From Ravibacter sp037191015 (GTDB taxonomy: Bacteria > Bacteroidota > Bacteroidia > Cytophagales > Spirosomataceae), in the NCBI GenBank assembly GCA_037191015.1, contig JBBCKD010000010.1, positions 372,001-436,000 of the forward strand: a stretch of DNA of 64,000 nucleotides, written 5' to 3'. The position numbers and the translations under genes were made by a program. Of this stretch, positions 9,837 to 18,025 are shown piece after piece; the first letter of the stretch is position 1, and each line of letters starts with the position of its first letter. The notes beneath the pieces are model-generated. The model saw nothing but the letters and a program-made list of their open reading frames with translations, did not search any database and was not told where the DNA came from.

Positions 9837-12500
9837 ATGTTATCGACCCTGATCAAAAAACAAGCGATCATCCTTTATCTGCTGGGCATATTTTGCACAG
9901 GCCATGCGGCCCGGGCAGAGCGTTACAACAAAATAGTACTGGTAGTCCGGGATTCGCCGTCGCCGATAGAAAGTAATATTTTAAACCTGCTTCAGGCCAG
10001 GATTTCTGAGAAGTCGTCGGTGCGGGTGGCTATGTTAAATGCTTCCCTATACCCGTCTTCCGGCGAAGACGTTCCCGGGACGCTGTTCCTTTTTGCAGGA
10101 GTGGCTTCCGGAAACCCGGCGTTGAATTCGCTTCTGGCCGACCGGAGGATCACCCCGCTCAATGACCTGAACCCGGGCCCGGAAGGATTTTTGCTCAAAA
10201 CAGAGGCGGGAGCTCCCGGGAAGGCAGGTAAAGGGATGCTGGCAGGGGTCGATAACCGCGGGCTCCTCTATGCTGTGGGGGCTTTTCTGAGGAACTGTCA
10301 TTTCAGTGCGGATGCAATCGGGCTGGATGCGTTCCTGTTCCGTACTGCGCCGGCTTTCGAGGTGCGGGGTACCCAGTATGGTCAAAGCCATGTGGCGCTG
10401 AATAAGGCAAAGGTCCGACCGTGGACAAAGGAAGATAAGGAGAGGGCAATTCTTGACCTGGCGCTGGCAGGAGCCAATACATTTTTCATTGAGAAAGCGC
10501 CCGACAGGGAAGCCGAAGATTTTGCTTTCCTGAAATCCTATGACCTGATGACCTGCGGGACATTCAATCCCAATACGGCGCCGACAACTGATTTCCCGGC
10601 AGCGTGGCAGGCATCGGAATCTATAGGGCGGCTCAACTATCTCTGTCCTTCCGTGCCCGAAGCACATCAGTATATCCTGGATGAATGTGAAAAGCGGTTT
10701 AAAAACAGCCCCTCTTTCGATTTTATCCAGCTCAAAGGCGGCGACGGAGGCGGGTGCGAATGCGACCGCTGCCGTCCCTACGGAAATGTCTTCATTCATC
10801 TCAGCGAAAAAGTAGCGGAAATTATCCACCGGTATCATCCTCAGACCAGGCTCTATTTCACAAACCAGAAATTTGATAACGAGAGCGATATCTCGATATT
10901 GAATTACCTCAATGAAAAGCCCAGGGAGTGGCTGTGGGCCTGGGGGTATGGCCCGGGGTCGGACGCTACAAGCTGGCAGCCGGGGCACCGTCAGAACCAT
11001 CGCATGGACCTGTTCCGCTACCCGGGGTTCGGTCCTTACGGCCTGTATCCGAAAGAGCTTCTTCACCAGCTGCCGGCAAGGCATAAAATTCTCTATTTCA
11101 ACGAGGTGACACACTGGAAATATGCCCAGCACGCGTATATCCAGATGTATCCCCGGGCCGACAAAAATGGCGACCTGCCTCCTCACTGGAGTCATGAAAT
11201 TTATGAGCGTCGCCCCGACCAGGCATTGACCATGGTATACGACCGGCTTACCTTTTTTGCATGGCCCAGGTATTACCACCGGGTGTTTAACGACCTGATG
11301 CGGTACGGAGCCGGCGATATCACCCATTCGAGCGGTAATCATGATCATTTCAACCAGTGGATGTGGCAGCGGCTTCTCTGGAATCCGCGTATGGAGGCCG
11401 GTGAAGTAGTGGAAGAATATGCGCGTAACTGGTTTGGAAAAGAGGCGGCGCCGTTAATGGCTTCGGCTATTCTCCAGCTTGAGTCCAACATGGAGGAGCT
11501 GAAGGATGAACCGCTGCAGCTGAAGAAAGGGATAGAGCGCTATTACCGGGACGTAAGTGAAGCCGGAAAGAAAATCCCGGCTAGTCTCCTTAAGAATAAC
11601 TGGCTCTGGAGAATGTATAAGCAAAAGGGCGCCCTGGATCTTTATATCAAGCTGGACCTGCAGCAGCAGCTCCATGCCCGGAGCCAGGTTGAGCAGTATA
11701 TACTAAGCCGGAAGCAGGCCGTTAACTGGGCCTATCTTTACGGCCTGATCGACAAGGCCCTGGCGGGTGAAACACCCGAAATGATACGTCTAAAGTCAGA
11801 GGCTACGAAGCTCGGAGAAGAGAGCGACCGGCTTTTTGGTACCCGTAGCGAGGCTATTTTCGACCTTGATCACGATTATATCGGGCTGGGCTGGCTTAAG
11901 AGGCAACTGGAACGTGCGCAGGCGGCCACCGATGAAAAAGAGCGTCTCGAACTGCTGACAATGATCACTGATTATGAAGGAAAGGCATCAGGCGCGCTGT
12001 ATGACAACCTGGGAACGGCCAACGATGCGCCCAACGTGGTAGCAGGCTATCCATACGATCACGGACAACCCTATGTGTCTACCATGCTTTCGGAAGCCAA
12101 CAGGCCCAGCCAGCGGTCCATGCATTTTACCCAGGATGAAGACCAGGGCGTTACACTGCATTACAGGAACCTCGCCTCCGGCCAGGACTACAGGCTGAGG
12201 CTCACACTGGTGCGGCCTGTTTTCCAGGAACGGTATCTGGAGAGGATGAAGCAGAAATCGCAGTCGGTGTATGCAAACGGGGAGCTGTTGGCGCGTGACC
12301 TGGAATTGCCCGAGCATATGAGCGACTTTTTTACTTTCGATATACCGGCCTCGCTGATACGTGACGGCGTGCTGGAGATCAGGCTGGCAAGAGACCCATC
12401 TGTTTTGTCCGGCGATCGCGTCACAACCGAGCAATGGCGCAATACCGGTGGATGGGGCACATTACTGTCGGAGGCATGGCTGATACCACAAAAACGATAA
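9837..12500 (+). CDS. secreted glycoside-hydrolase-like protein (alpha-glucuronidase / DUF4838-like)
   Basis: The 887-residue protein starts 12 bp after susD with a signal peptide (AIILYLLGIFCTGHAARA). An N-terminal domain (about 30-170) resembles the small alpha/beta domain found before GH67- and GH20-type barrels. The central region (about 175-520) has LALAGANTFFIEKAPD and a conspicuous GGDGGGCECDRCRPYG motif like the one found in DUF4838-type hydrolase relatives. It also has LYFTNQKFDNESD and LYFNEVTHWKY, which could supply acidic catalytic residues. The last 150 residues look like a beta-sandwich. Being in the susCD operon, it probably acts on the imported substrate or its polymer. The family assignment is tentative; the secreted, operon-linked enzyme role is better supported. 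Confidence 0.65.
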   Translation: MLSTLIKKQAIILYLLGIFCTGHAARAERYNKIVLVVRDSPSPIESNILNLLQARISEKSSVRVAMLNASLYPSSGEDVPGTLFLFAGVASGNPALNSLLADRRITPLNDLNPGPEGFLLKTEAGAPGKAGKGMLAGVDNRGLLYAVGAFLRNCHFSADAIGLDAFLFRTAPAFEVRGTQYGQSHVALNKAKVRPWTKEDKERAILDLALAGANTFFIEKAPDREAEDFAFLKSYDLMTCGTFNPNTAPTTDFPAAWQASESIGRLNYLCPSVPEAHQYILDECEKRFKNSPSFDFIQLKGGDGGGCECDRCRPYGNVFIHLSEKVAEIIHRYHPQTRLYFTNQKFDNESDISILNYLNEKPREWLWAWGYGPGSDATSWQPGHRQNHRMDLFRYPGFGPYGLYPKELLHQLPARHKILYFNEVTHWKYAQHAYIQMYPRADKNGDLPPHWSHEIYERRPDQALTMVYDRLTFFAWPRYYHRVFNDLMRYGAGDITHSSGNHDHFNQWMWQRLLWNPRMEAGEVVEEYARNWFGKEAAPLMASAILQLESNMEELKDEPLQLKKGIERYYRDVSEAGKKIPASLLKNNWLWRMYKQKGALDLYIKLDLQQQLHARSQVEQYILSRKQAVNWAYLYGLIDKALAGETPEMIRLKSEATKLGEESDRLFGTRSEAIFDLDHDYIGLGWLKRQLERAQAATDEKERLELLTMITDYEGKASGALYDNLGTANDAPNVVAGYPYDHGQPYVSTMLSEANRPSQRSMHFTQDEDQGVTLHYRNLASGQDYRLRLTLVRPVFQERYLERMKQKSQSVYANGELLARDLELPEHMSDFFTFDIPASLIRDGVLEIRLARDPSVLSGDRVTTEQWRNTGGWGTLLSEAWLIPQKR

Positions 12501-12570
12501 TGCGCTTTCCACAGCCGTTTTTTTGACCGGTGTCCGGGGGCTGCCGCGGACGAAATAGCCCGGATCTGCA

Positions 12571-12615
12571 CGCCGATTGATTATTTGTAAGATATTTGCA
12601 GATAATTAATCGGCG
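12571..12615. promoter_or_regulatory. long imperfect palindrome before the araC-type gene
   Basis: The arms CGCCGATTGATTAT (12571-12584) and ATAATTAATCGGCG (12602-12615) are complementary at 13 of 14 positions and flank a 17-nt spacer. No T-run follows, so an intrinsic terminator is unlikely. It lies between the end of the hydrolase gene and the AraC-type regulator, as expected for an operator or leader of that regulator. It spans the in-frame TTG at 12596, which argues against that codon being the translation start. Confidence 0.55.
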
Positions 12616-12661
12616 TCTGCCCGGGATAATATTTTGCCACGAATTCACGAATAAAAGCCGC

Positions 12662-13510
12662 TTGCTACGGGTACCTTCCGATATCAGCTCGTCCGAATTT
12701 GAGTCCCTCAAGATTCAGGATATGACCTTTGTGGCCTATCGCAACGAGGTCTACCCGTCGAAATACGATGTTTTTTTCGAAGAGCATGCCGTTATTGTGG
12801 TATTGGAGGGAGATAAGAAATTCACCAGCCCGACACAGGAAGTTCATGTGAGCAAGGGTGATATCCTGTTTGTTCAGAGAGGCTTTTACCTGATGTCGGA
12901 ATCGATCAATGAGGCCTATAAGAGCCTGGTTTTCTTTTTTGACGAAAAGCTGCTCAAAGAGTTCGTAGGCCTGCATCCCGAACTTTTCACTACCGAAGAG
13001 CCGGCTGCCGTGCTGGAGCACCCGATCCTTTTGCTCCGGGCAGATGATAACTTTGAAAAATTCATCCAATCCGTTTTTCCCTATTTCCGTTCCCGGACAA
13101 AGCTCAAGAACCACTTTTTACGCCTCAAATTCCAGGAGCTGCTGCTGCACCTGCTCGAGCTGAACACCTCCGGGCAGCTTACCAGGATATTGTACAGCCT
13201 TTATAAGGGGGAGAAAGCGGATCTCAAGTTCCTGATGAACAGCTATTATCTCAAGCCCCTGACGCTGAACGAGCTGGCGCGGCTGTCGGGCCGGAGCCTT
13301 TCCGCTTTCAAACGCGATTTCCAGGAGGAATTCGGGGCATCGCCGGCGCTGTGGATCAAGAACAAACGGCTTGATTACGCAGATTTTCTGTTGAGAAACA
13401 GCGCCAAAAATGTTTCGGAGATCAGCACTGAGATCGGTTATGAAAGTGTTTCCCACTTTATAAAAACCTATAAGGAGAAATTCGGGGTAACACCTAAGCG
13501 GCAGGGGTGA
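12662..13510 (+). CDS. AraC family transcriptional regulator
   Basis: The C-terminal 100 residues form the two helix-turn-helix units of AraC proteins: LTLNELARLSGRSLSAFKRD followed by FGASPALWIKNKRLDYADFL, then NVSEISTEIGYESVSHFIKT and FGVTPKRQG. The N-terminal part is a cupin-like sensing domain with HAVIVVLEGDKKF and VSKGDILFVQRGFYLM. The start is uncertain. The frame is open to TTG 12596, but that codon lies in a palindrome. TTG 12662 gives 282 residues and is used here; ATG 12722 would give 262. It follows the susCD-hydrolase operon on the same strand after 160 bp and may regulate it, although the sigma/FecR pair already offers a control route. The ligand is unknown. Confidence 0.88.
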   Translation: MLRVPSDISSSEFESLKIQDMTFVAYRNEVYPSKYDVFFEEHAVIVVLEGDKKFTSPTQEVHVSKGDILFVQRGFYLMSESINEAYKSLVFFFDEKLLKEFVGLHPELFTTEEPAAVLEHPILLLRADDNFEKFIQSVFPYFRSRTKLKNHFLRLKFQELLLHLLELNTSGQLTRILYSLYKGEKADLKFLMNSYYLKPLTLNELARLSGRSLSAFKRDFQEEFGASPALWIKNKRLDYADFLLRNSAKNVSEISTEIGYESVSHFIKTYKEKFGVTPKRQG

Positions 13511-13713
13511 TGAGAGGCAAAATGCCACTTCCCGACCAAACTGCTTCTTAAAACTAAAATCGCTATTTTTTGGTCGTTTCCCGTTATGCCGGTTTACACA
13601 ATTATGAGGTAATTTGTATACTCATTTTTTCCCTCAGGCATGCCAGGTGCTCAATAAGAGATTTCTTTTTAAAAATTGTTAACTAATTACCAGCCGAAAT
13701 AATACTGCAGAAT

Positions 13714-15117
13714 ATGAGCAATCAGCCAAGTACGTTGTTCGACAAGGTGTGGGATGCGCACGTTGTAAGGAAAATCGAAGACGGGCCGGACGTGTTTTTT
13801 ATCGACCGGCATTTTATCCATGAGGTGACCAGCCCCGTAGCATTCCTTGGACTGGAAAGCCGCAAGATCGGTGTGATGTACCCTGAGCGCACTTTTGCGA
13901 CAGCCGATCATAACACGCCTACCATCAATCAGCACCTGCCGGTACAGGACCCTCTTTCTGCCAACCAGCTGAAAGCGCTTGAGGAAAATACCGCGAAGTA
14001 CGGGATTTCACACTGGGGCCTGGGCAATGCACGTAACGGGATTGTTCACGTAGTAGGACCTGAAAACGGGATCACACTTCCGGGGATGACCATTGTTTGT
14101 GGTGATTCGCACACCTCCACTCATGGGGCGTTCGGCGCTATTGCATTTGGTATAGGTACATCGGAAGTTGAAATGGTGCTTTCTTCCCAATGTATCATGC
14201 AGCCCAAGCCGAAGAAAATGAGGGTAAATGTAAACGGGACGCTGGGTAAAGGAGTCACTCCGAAAGACGTGACGCTGTATATCATCTCGAAGCTGACTAC
14301 CGCAGGCGCTACCGGGTACTTTGTGGAGTATGCCGGAGATGTGTTCCGGAATATGAGCATGGAGGGTCGTATGACGGTCTGTAACATGAGTATCGAGATG
14401 GGAGCCCGCGGAGGAATGATAGCTCCCGACCAGACCACCTTCGATTATATCCAGGGACGTGAACAGGCACCTAAAGGAGAGAAGTGGGACGAAGCGCTTG
14501 CATACTGGAAGACGCTCAAGACAGATGAGGGTGCGGTTTTTGATAAGGAATATAACTTTGATGCAGCCGACATCGAGCCTATGATCACCTACGGGACCAA
14601 CCCGGGTATGGGACAGGGTATATCGAAGGCGATCCCGACTTCCGAACAGGTCGAAGGAGGTAAGGCATCTTTTGAGAAATCACTGAACTACATGGGATTC
14701 CATGAAAATGAATCCATGCTGGGCAAGAAAATAGACTATGTATTCATAGGAAGCTGCACCAACGGGCGGATCGAGGATTTCCGTGCGTTTGCATCTGTAG
14801 TGAAGGGGCGTAAAAAGGCAGATCACGTAACCGCCTGGATTGTTCCGGGCTCACATATCGTGGAGTCGCAGATCAGGGAAGAAGGGATCCTGGATATTCT
14901 TACCGAAGCAGGCTTTGAGCTGCGCCAGCCGGGCTGCTCGGCATGCCTGGCTATGAATGACGACAAGATCCCGGCCGGGAAATATGCGGTCAGCACTTCC
15001 AACCGGAACTTCGAAGGAAGGCAGGGGCCCGGCGCAAGGACATTGCTTGCAAGTCCGTTGGTAGCTGCCGCTGCTGCTGTAACCGGGGTAGTTACGGATC
15101 CGAGAGAGTTGTTGTGA
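13714..15117 (+). CDS. leuC: 3-isopropylmalate dehydratase large subunit
   Basis: The 467-residue product is full length for LeuC. It shows the aconitase-family signature with three cluster cysteines: one in FIGSCTNGRIEDF (about residue 347) and two in GCSACLAMNDD (about 407 and 410), which hold a [4Fe-4S] cluster. HTSTHGAFGAIAFGIGTSEVE is also characteristic. With LeuD it isomerises 2-isopropylmalate to 3-isopropylmalate in leucine synthesis. The same type of enzyme also converts citramalate to beta-methylmalate in the pyruvate route to isoleucine, which matters here because the third gene looks like a citramalate synthase. It is the first gene of the block, after a 203-bp gap without a clear gene. 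Confidence 0.97.
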   Translation: MSNQPSTLFDKVWDAHVVRKIEDGPDVFFIDRHFIHEVTSPVAFLGLESRKIGVMYPERTFATADHNTPTINQHLPVQDPLSANQLKALEENTAKYGISHWGLGNARNGIVHVVGPENGITLPGMTIVCGDSHTSTHGAFGAIAFGIGTSEVEMVLSSQCIMQPKPKKMRVNVNGTLGKGVTPKDVTLYIISKLTTAGATGYFVEYAGDVFRNMSMEGRMTVCNMSIEMGARGGMIAPDQTTFDYIQGREQAPKGEKWDEALAYWKTLKTDEGAVFDKEYNFDAADIEPMITYGTNPGMGQGISKAIPTSEQVEGGKASFEKSLNYMGFHENESMLGKKIDYVFIGSCTNGRIEDFRAFASVVKGRKKADHVTAWIVPGSHIVESQIREEGILDILTEAGFELRQPGCSACLAMNDDKIPAGKYAVSTSNRNFEGRQGPGARTLLASPLVAAAAAVTGVVTDPRELL

Positions 15118-15160
15118 AGTTAGGTTCGCAGTCTGATCTATTATATTTAAATCAAAAGAA

Positions 15161-15757
15161 ATGGCTTACGATAAATTCACCATATTACAAAGTACCGCAG
15201 TCCCTTTGCCGATCGAAAACGTCGATACGGACCAGATCATTCCTGCGCGTTTCCTGAAAGCTACCAAACGGGAGGGCTTCGGCGATAACCTTTTCAGGGA
15301 CTGGCGTTACAACGCTGACGATACTCCCAAGCAGGATTTTGTTCTTAACAACCCGATCTATTCAGGGAAGATCCTGGTAGGAGGCCATAACTTCGGAAGC
15401 GGTTCCAGCCGTGAACACGCCGCGTGGGCTATCTATGATTACGGTTTCCGCTGTGTGGTTTCCAGCTTTTTTGCAGACATCTTCAAAGGAAATTCACTCA
15501 ACGTCGGCATTCTGCCCGTACAGGTGAGCCCGGAGTTCCTTGATAAGATCTTTCTCGCCATAGAAGCCAATCCTGAAACGGAGCTTGAAGTCAACCTGCC
15601 CGAGCAGAAAATCACTATTCTGAGCACCGGCGAAAGCGAGTCTTTCGATATCAACGGCTACAAAAAGCACAACCTGATGAACGGCTTCGATGATATCGAT
15701 TACCTTCAGGCGATGAAGGATGAAATTAGGGAATTTGAAGCGGCAAGGATATATTAA
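15161..15757 (+). CDS. leuD: 3-isopropylmalate dehydratase small subunit
   Basis: The 198-residue product has the LeuD swivel-domain signatures: PIENVDTDQIIPARFLKATK near the N-terminus and GGHNFGSGSSREHAAWAIYD around residues 70-90, followed by FADIFKGNSLNVGILP. It forms the heterodimer with LeuC and contributes substrate-binding residues. It lies 43 bp downstream of leuC and 38 bp before the citramalate-synthase-like gene, in an evident operon. Length and motifs are normal. Confidence 0.97.
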   Translation: MAYDKFTILQSTAVPLPIENVDTDQIIPARFLKATKREGFGDNLFRDWRYNADDTPKQDFVLNNPIYSGKILVGGHNFGSGSSREHAAWAIYDYGFRCVVSSFFADIFKGNSLNVGILPVQVSPEFLDKIFLAIEANPETELEVNLPEQKITILSTGESESFDINGYKKHNLMNGFDDIDYLQAMKDEIREFEAARIY

Positions 15758-15795
15758 GGGGGCTTAAAGCTGAAAGCTTACAGCCTATTCCAGAC

Positions 15796-17364
15796 ATGAG
15801 TGACCGCTATATAGAAATAATGGATACGACGCTTCGCGACGGTGAGCAGACCAGCGGAGTGTCGTTTTCTGCATCTGAAAAGCTGACTATTGCACAGCTC
15901 TTGCTGCAGGAAGTAAAAGTAGACCGCATAGAAGTTGCCTCCGCCCGTGTTTCCGAAGGTGAATTCCAGGCGGTCAGGAAGATTACGGACTGGGCCGGCG
16001 CCAATGGACTGCTGGATAAAATCGAGATTCTTACGTTTGTAGACGGGAAAGCCTCGATCGACTGGATGCTGGAGGCCGGGGCAAGGGTGATGAACCTGCT
16101 GACCAAAGGCTCGCTGAATCACCTTACCTATCAGCTCAGAAAGACACCGGAAGAGCACTTCGAAGATATACGTCAGGTAATAGAGCTTGCCGGTGCCTCA
16201 GGAATCACCTGCAACGTATACCTGGAAGACTGGAGCAACGGGATGCGGAATTCCCCCGGGTATGTATTTCAATCGCTGGATTTCCTCACTACGCTGCCGG
16301 TCAGAAGGATACTGCTCCCTGATACGCTGGGGATACTGACGCCTTCGGAGTCGTACTCCTTCGTCAAATCCATAGTAGACCGTTACCCGGGGCACCATTT
16401 CGAATTTCATGCGCATAACGATTATGATCTGAGCGTAGCCAATGTAATGGAAGCGCTCAGGGCCGGTGCGAAGGGTTTGCACCTGACGGTTAACGGGATG
16501 GGAGAACGAACAGGAAATGCGCCTCTGGCAAGCACAATTGCCGTGATGAGGGATTTCCTGCCCGAGTACAGAACTTCGGCCAACGAAAAGTCGCTCTACT
16601 CGGTCAGCAAGCTGGTGGAGACTTTTTCAGGTGTAAGGGTTCCTTCCAATAAACCCATAGTGGGGGAGCATGTCTTTACCCAGACAGCGGGGATACACGC
16701 CGACGGGGACAAAAAAAATAACCTGTATTTCAGCCGGCTGATGCCTGAGCGTTTCGGACGGCAGCGTATATATGCGCTGGGCAAGACGTCAGGAAAAGCC
16801 AATATCGAAAACAACCTCCGGGAACTGGGGATTACTCTTTCGGAGCCGGATCTGAAAAAAGTCACACAGAGGATTATTGAGCTGGGCGATCGCAAGGAGG
16901 CGGTCACTCCCGAAGATCTGCCTTACATTATTTCGGATATCCTGGACAGCGATACGATCGAGGAGAACGTGTCGATCGTCAATTATGTGCTGACTCATTC
17001 CAAGAATCTCAAGCCGTCTGCTACTTTGCAGATCAGGTTCGGGGAAGAACTCTTTGAGGAAAATGCACAGGGCGACGGCCAGTATGATGCATTTATGAAT
17101 GCGTTAAAAAAGATATATATCAAAAAAGGCCTAACCTTGCCTATGCTGACCGACTATGCGGTCAGGATTCCGCCGGGAGGGAAAACAGATGCGCTTTGCG
17201 AAACCATCATCACCTGGGAGATTAACGGGAAGGATGTGAAAACAAGGGGCCTGGATTCTGACCAGACGGTGTCGGCGATCATGGCTACTCAGAAAATGCT
17301 GAATCTGATCGGTATCCAGGAGGATTCAAAAACTCCTGCTTTGCCGCTGGTTAGTGATGAATGA
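15796..17364 (+). CDS. cimA: (R)-citramalate synthase-like enzyme (2-isopropylmalate synthase family)
   Basis: The 522-residue protein begins with the DRE-TIM metallolyase signature MDTTLRDGEQTSGVSF (Arg14, Asp15). It has the metal-binding HxH in FEFHAHNDYDLSVANV, VNGMGERTGNAPL, and GEHVFTQTAGIHADGDKK. The C-terminal LeuA regulatory domain includes GDGQYDAFMNALKKI and DYAVRIPPGGKTDAL. From memory, NVYLEDWSNGMRNSP and the LPDTLG...SPE stretch resemble the Leptospira citramalate synthase more than classical LeuA. That would make the product (R)-citramalate from pyruvate and acetyl-CoA, feeding isoleucine synthesis through LeuCD and LeuB. 2-isopropylmalate synthase activity remains possible. No second leuA-type gene is in the window. 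Confidence 0.8.
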   Translation: MSDRYIEIMDTTLRDGEQTSGVSFSASEKLTIAQLLLQEVKVDRIEVASARVSEGEFQAVRKITDWAGANGLLDKIEILTFVDGKASIDWMLEAGARVMNLLTKGSLNHLTYQLRKTPEEHFEDIRQVIELAGASGITCNVYLEDWSNGMRNSPGYVFQSLDFLTTLPVRRILLPDTLGILTPSESYSFVKSIVDRYPGHHFEFHAHNDYDLSVANVMEALRAGAKGLHLTVNGMGERTGNAPLASTIAVMRDFLPEYRTSANEKSLYSVSKLVETFSGVRVPSNKPIVGEHVFTQTAGIHADGDKKNNLYFSRLMPERFGRQRIYALGKTSGKANIENNLRELGITLSEPDLKKVTQRIIELGDRKEAVTPEDLPYIISDILDSDTIEENVSIVNYVLTHSKNLKPSATLQIRFGEELFEENAQGDGQYDAFMNALKKIYIKKGLTLPMLTDYAVRIPPGGKTDALCETIITWEINGKDVKTRGLDSDQTVSAIMATQKMLNLIGIQEDSKTPALPLVSDE

Positions 17365-17374
17365 ACTATATTTG
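17340..17374 (+). promoter_or_regulatory. candidate internal promoter for the MNT-HEPN pair
   Basis: TATATTTG at 17367-17374 matches the Bacteroidota -7 consensus TAnnTTTG exactly. A TTTG at 17340-17343 could be the -33 element, though the 23-nt spacer is a little long. It spans the end of the cimA-like gene and sits 20 bp before the antitoxin start, so the pair could be transcribed independently of the leu genes. Confidence 0.4.
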
Positions 17375-17394
17375 TACATACTGCCACGTGCATC

Positions 17395-17673
17395 ATGGAA
17401 AAGCAGCAACTATATCAAAACCTGAAAAGGCATCTCCTGAAGAATAATATTAAAAGAGCTGCTGTTTTTGGTTCTTTTGCCCGTAATGAAGAGACGGACA
17501 AGAGCGATATAGATGTGCTGATAGAAGCCGGGGACCTGACTATGTTTGATATACTTCGTCTCGAAGATGAGCTACGGGATATTTGCCGGAGGGAGATTGA
17601 TCTCGTCGAATACAAGGCCGTTAAGCCTTCTATCAGGAAATATGTTTTTTCAGACATAGTAGAATTGATATGA
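17395..17673 (+). CDS. mntA: MNT-type minimal nucleotidyltransferase (MntA-like antitoxin)
   Basis: The 92-residue protein carries the nucleotidyltransferase motif GSFARNEETDKSDIDVL: Gly26-Ser27, ten residues, then Asp38-x-Asp40. A third acidic residue lies in REIDLVEY (Asp69). Family knowledge: MntA-type proteins neutralise their HEPN partner by transferring AMP units to a tyrosine next to the HEPN active site. The gene overlaps the next one by 4 bp (ATGA), typical of a two-gene toxin-antitoxin unit. It lies between a branched-chain amino acid gene and leuB, and both genes are visibly richer in A and T than the flanking leu genes, suggesting insertion. Confidence 0.88.
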   Translation: MEKQQLYQNLKRHLLKNNIKRAAVFGSFARNEETDKSDIDVLIEAGDLTMFDILRLEDELRDICRREIDLVEYKAVKPSIRKYVFSDIVELI

Positions 17674-17996
17674 AGCGCGACGATAATGTTTACATAGAGG
17701 ACATTATTGATTCGATAGAGATCATAGCAGGTTATATCAGCGGGAAATCTGAAGCAGATTTTGAAACGGATATAATGCTTCAGGATGCAGTTTACCGGAG
17801 ATTTGAAATAATTGGCGAGGCATCCACTAAGATTTCAGACTCCTTTAAGGAACAGCATCCGGAAATTGAATGGAGATTGATGAAACTGATGCGAAATAAA
17901 TTAATTCATGAATATTTCGGGATCTCTCCTGGTACTGTATATGCTACAATTGCTGCAGATCTTCCCCCCTTACTTTCAAAATTGAAATCTATATAA
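17670..17996 (+). CDS. hepT: HEPN domain RNase toxin (HepT-like, DUF86)
   Basis: The 108-residue helical protein has the HEPN ribonuclease motif R-x4-H at Arg75-His80 within MRNKLIHEYFG, followed by Tyr82. This gives the R-x4-H-x-Y form in which the tyrosine is the residue modified by MntA in characterised pairs. QDAVYRRFEIIGEASTKIS is a typical DUF86 segment. It overlaps the upstream antitoxin gene by 4 bp and ends 29 bp before leuB. Established for the family: HepT cuts RNA and arrests growth when not modified. All key residues are present, so the pair looks intact. Confidence 0.88.
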   Translation: MKRDDNVYIEDIIDSIEIIAGYISGKSEADFETDIMLQDAVYRRFEIIGEASTKISDSFKEQHPEIEWRLMKLMRNKLIHEYFGISPGTVYATIAADLPPLLSKLKSI

Positions 17997-18025
17997 TTCG
18001 TTTGAGTGTAATCATAATCTAATTA

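Noticed and set aside
10047..11348. 433-codon antisense frame inside the hydrolase gene
   Set aside because: The opposite strand has a signal peptide, domain pattern and operon position; the antisense product has irregular composition and no motif.
12596..12661. Longer AraC N-terminus from TTG 12596
   Set aside because: The codon and following bases lie in a 45-bp palindrome, so a regulatory site is more likely than coding sequence.
15757..15795. Terminator between leuD and the citramalate-synthase-like gene
   Set aside because: Only a 5-bp stem (AAGCT-GAA-AGCTT) without a T-run; the genes look co-transcribed.
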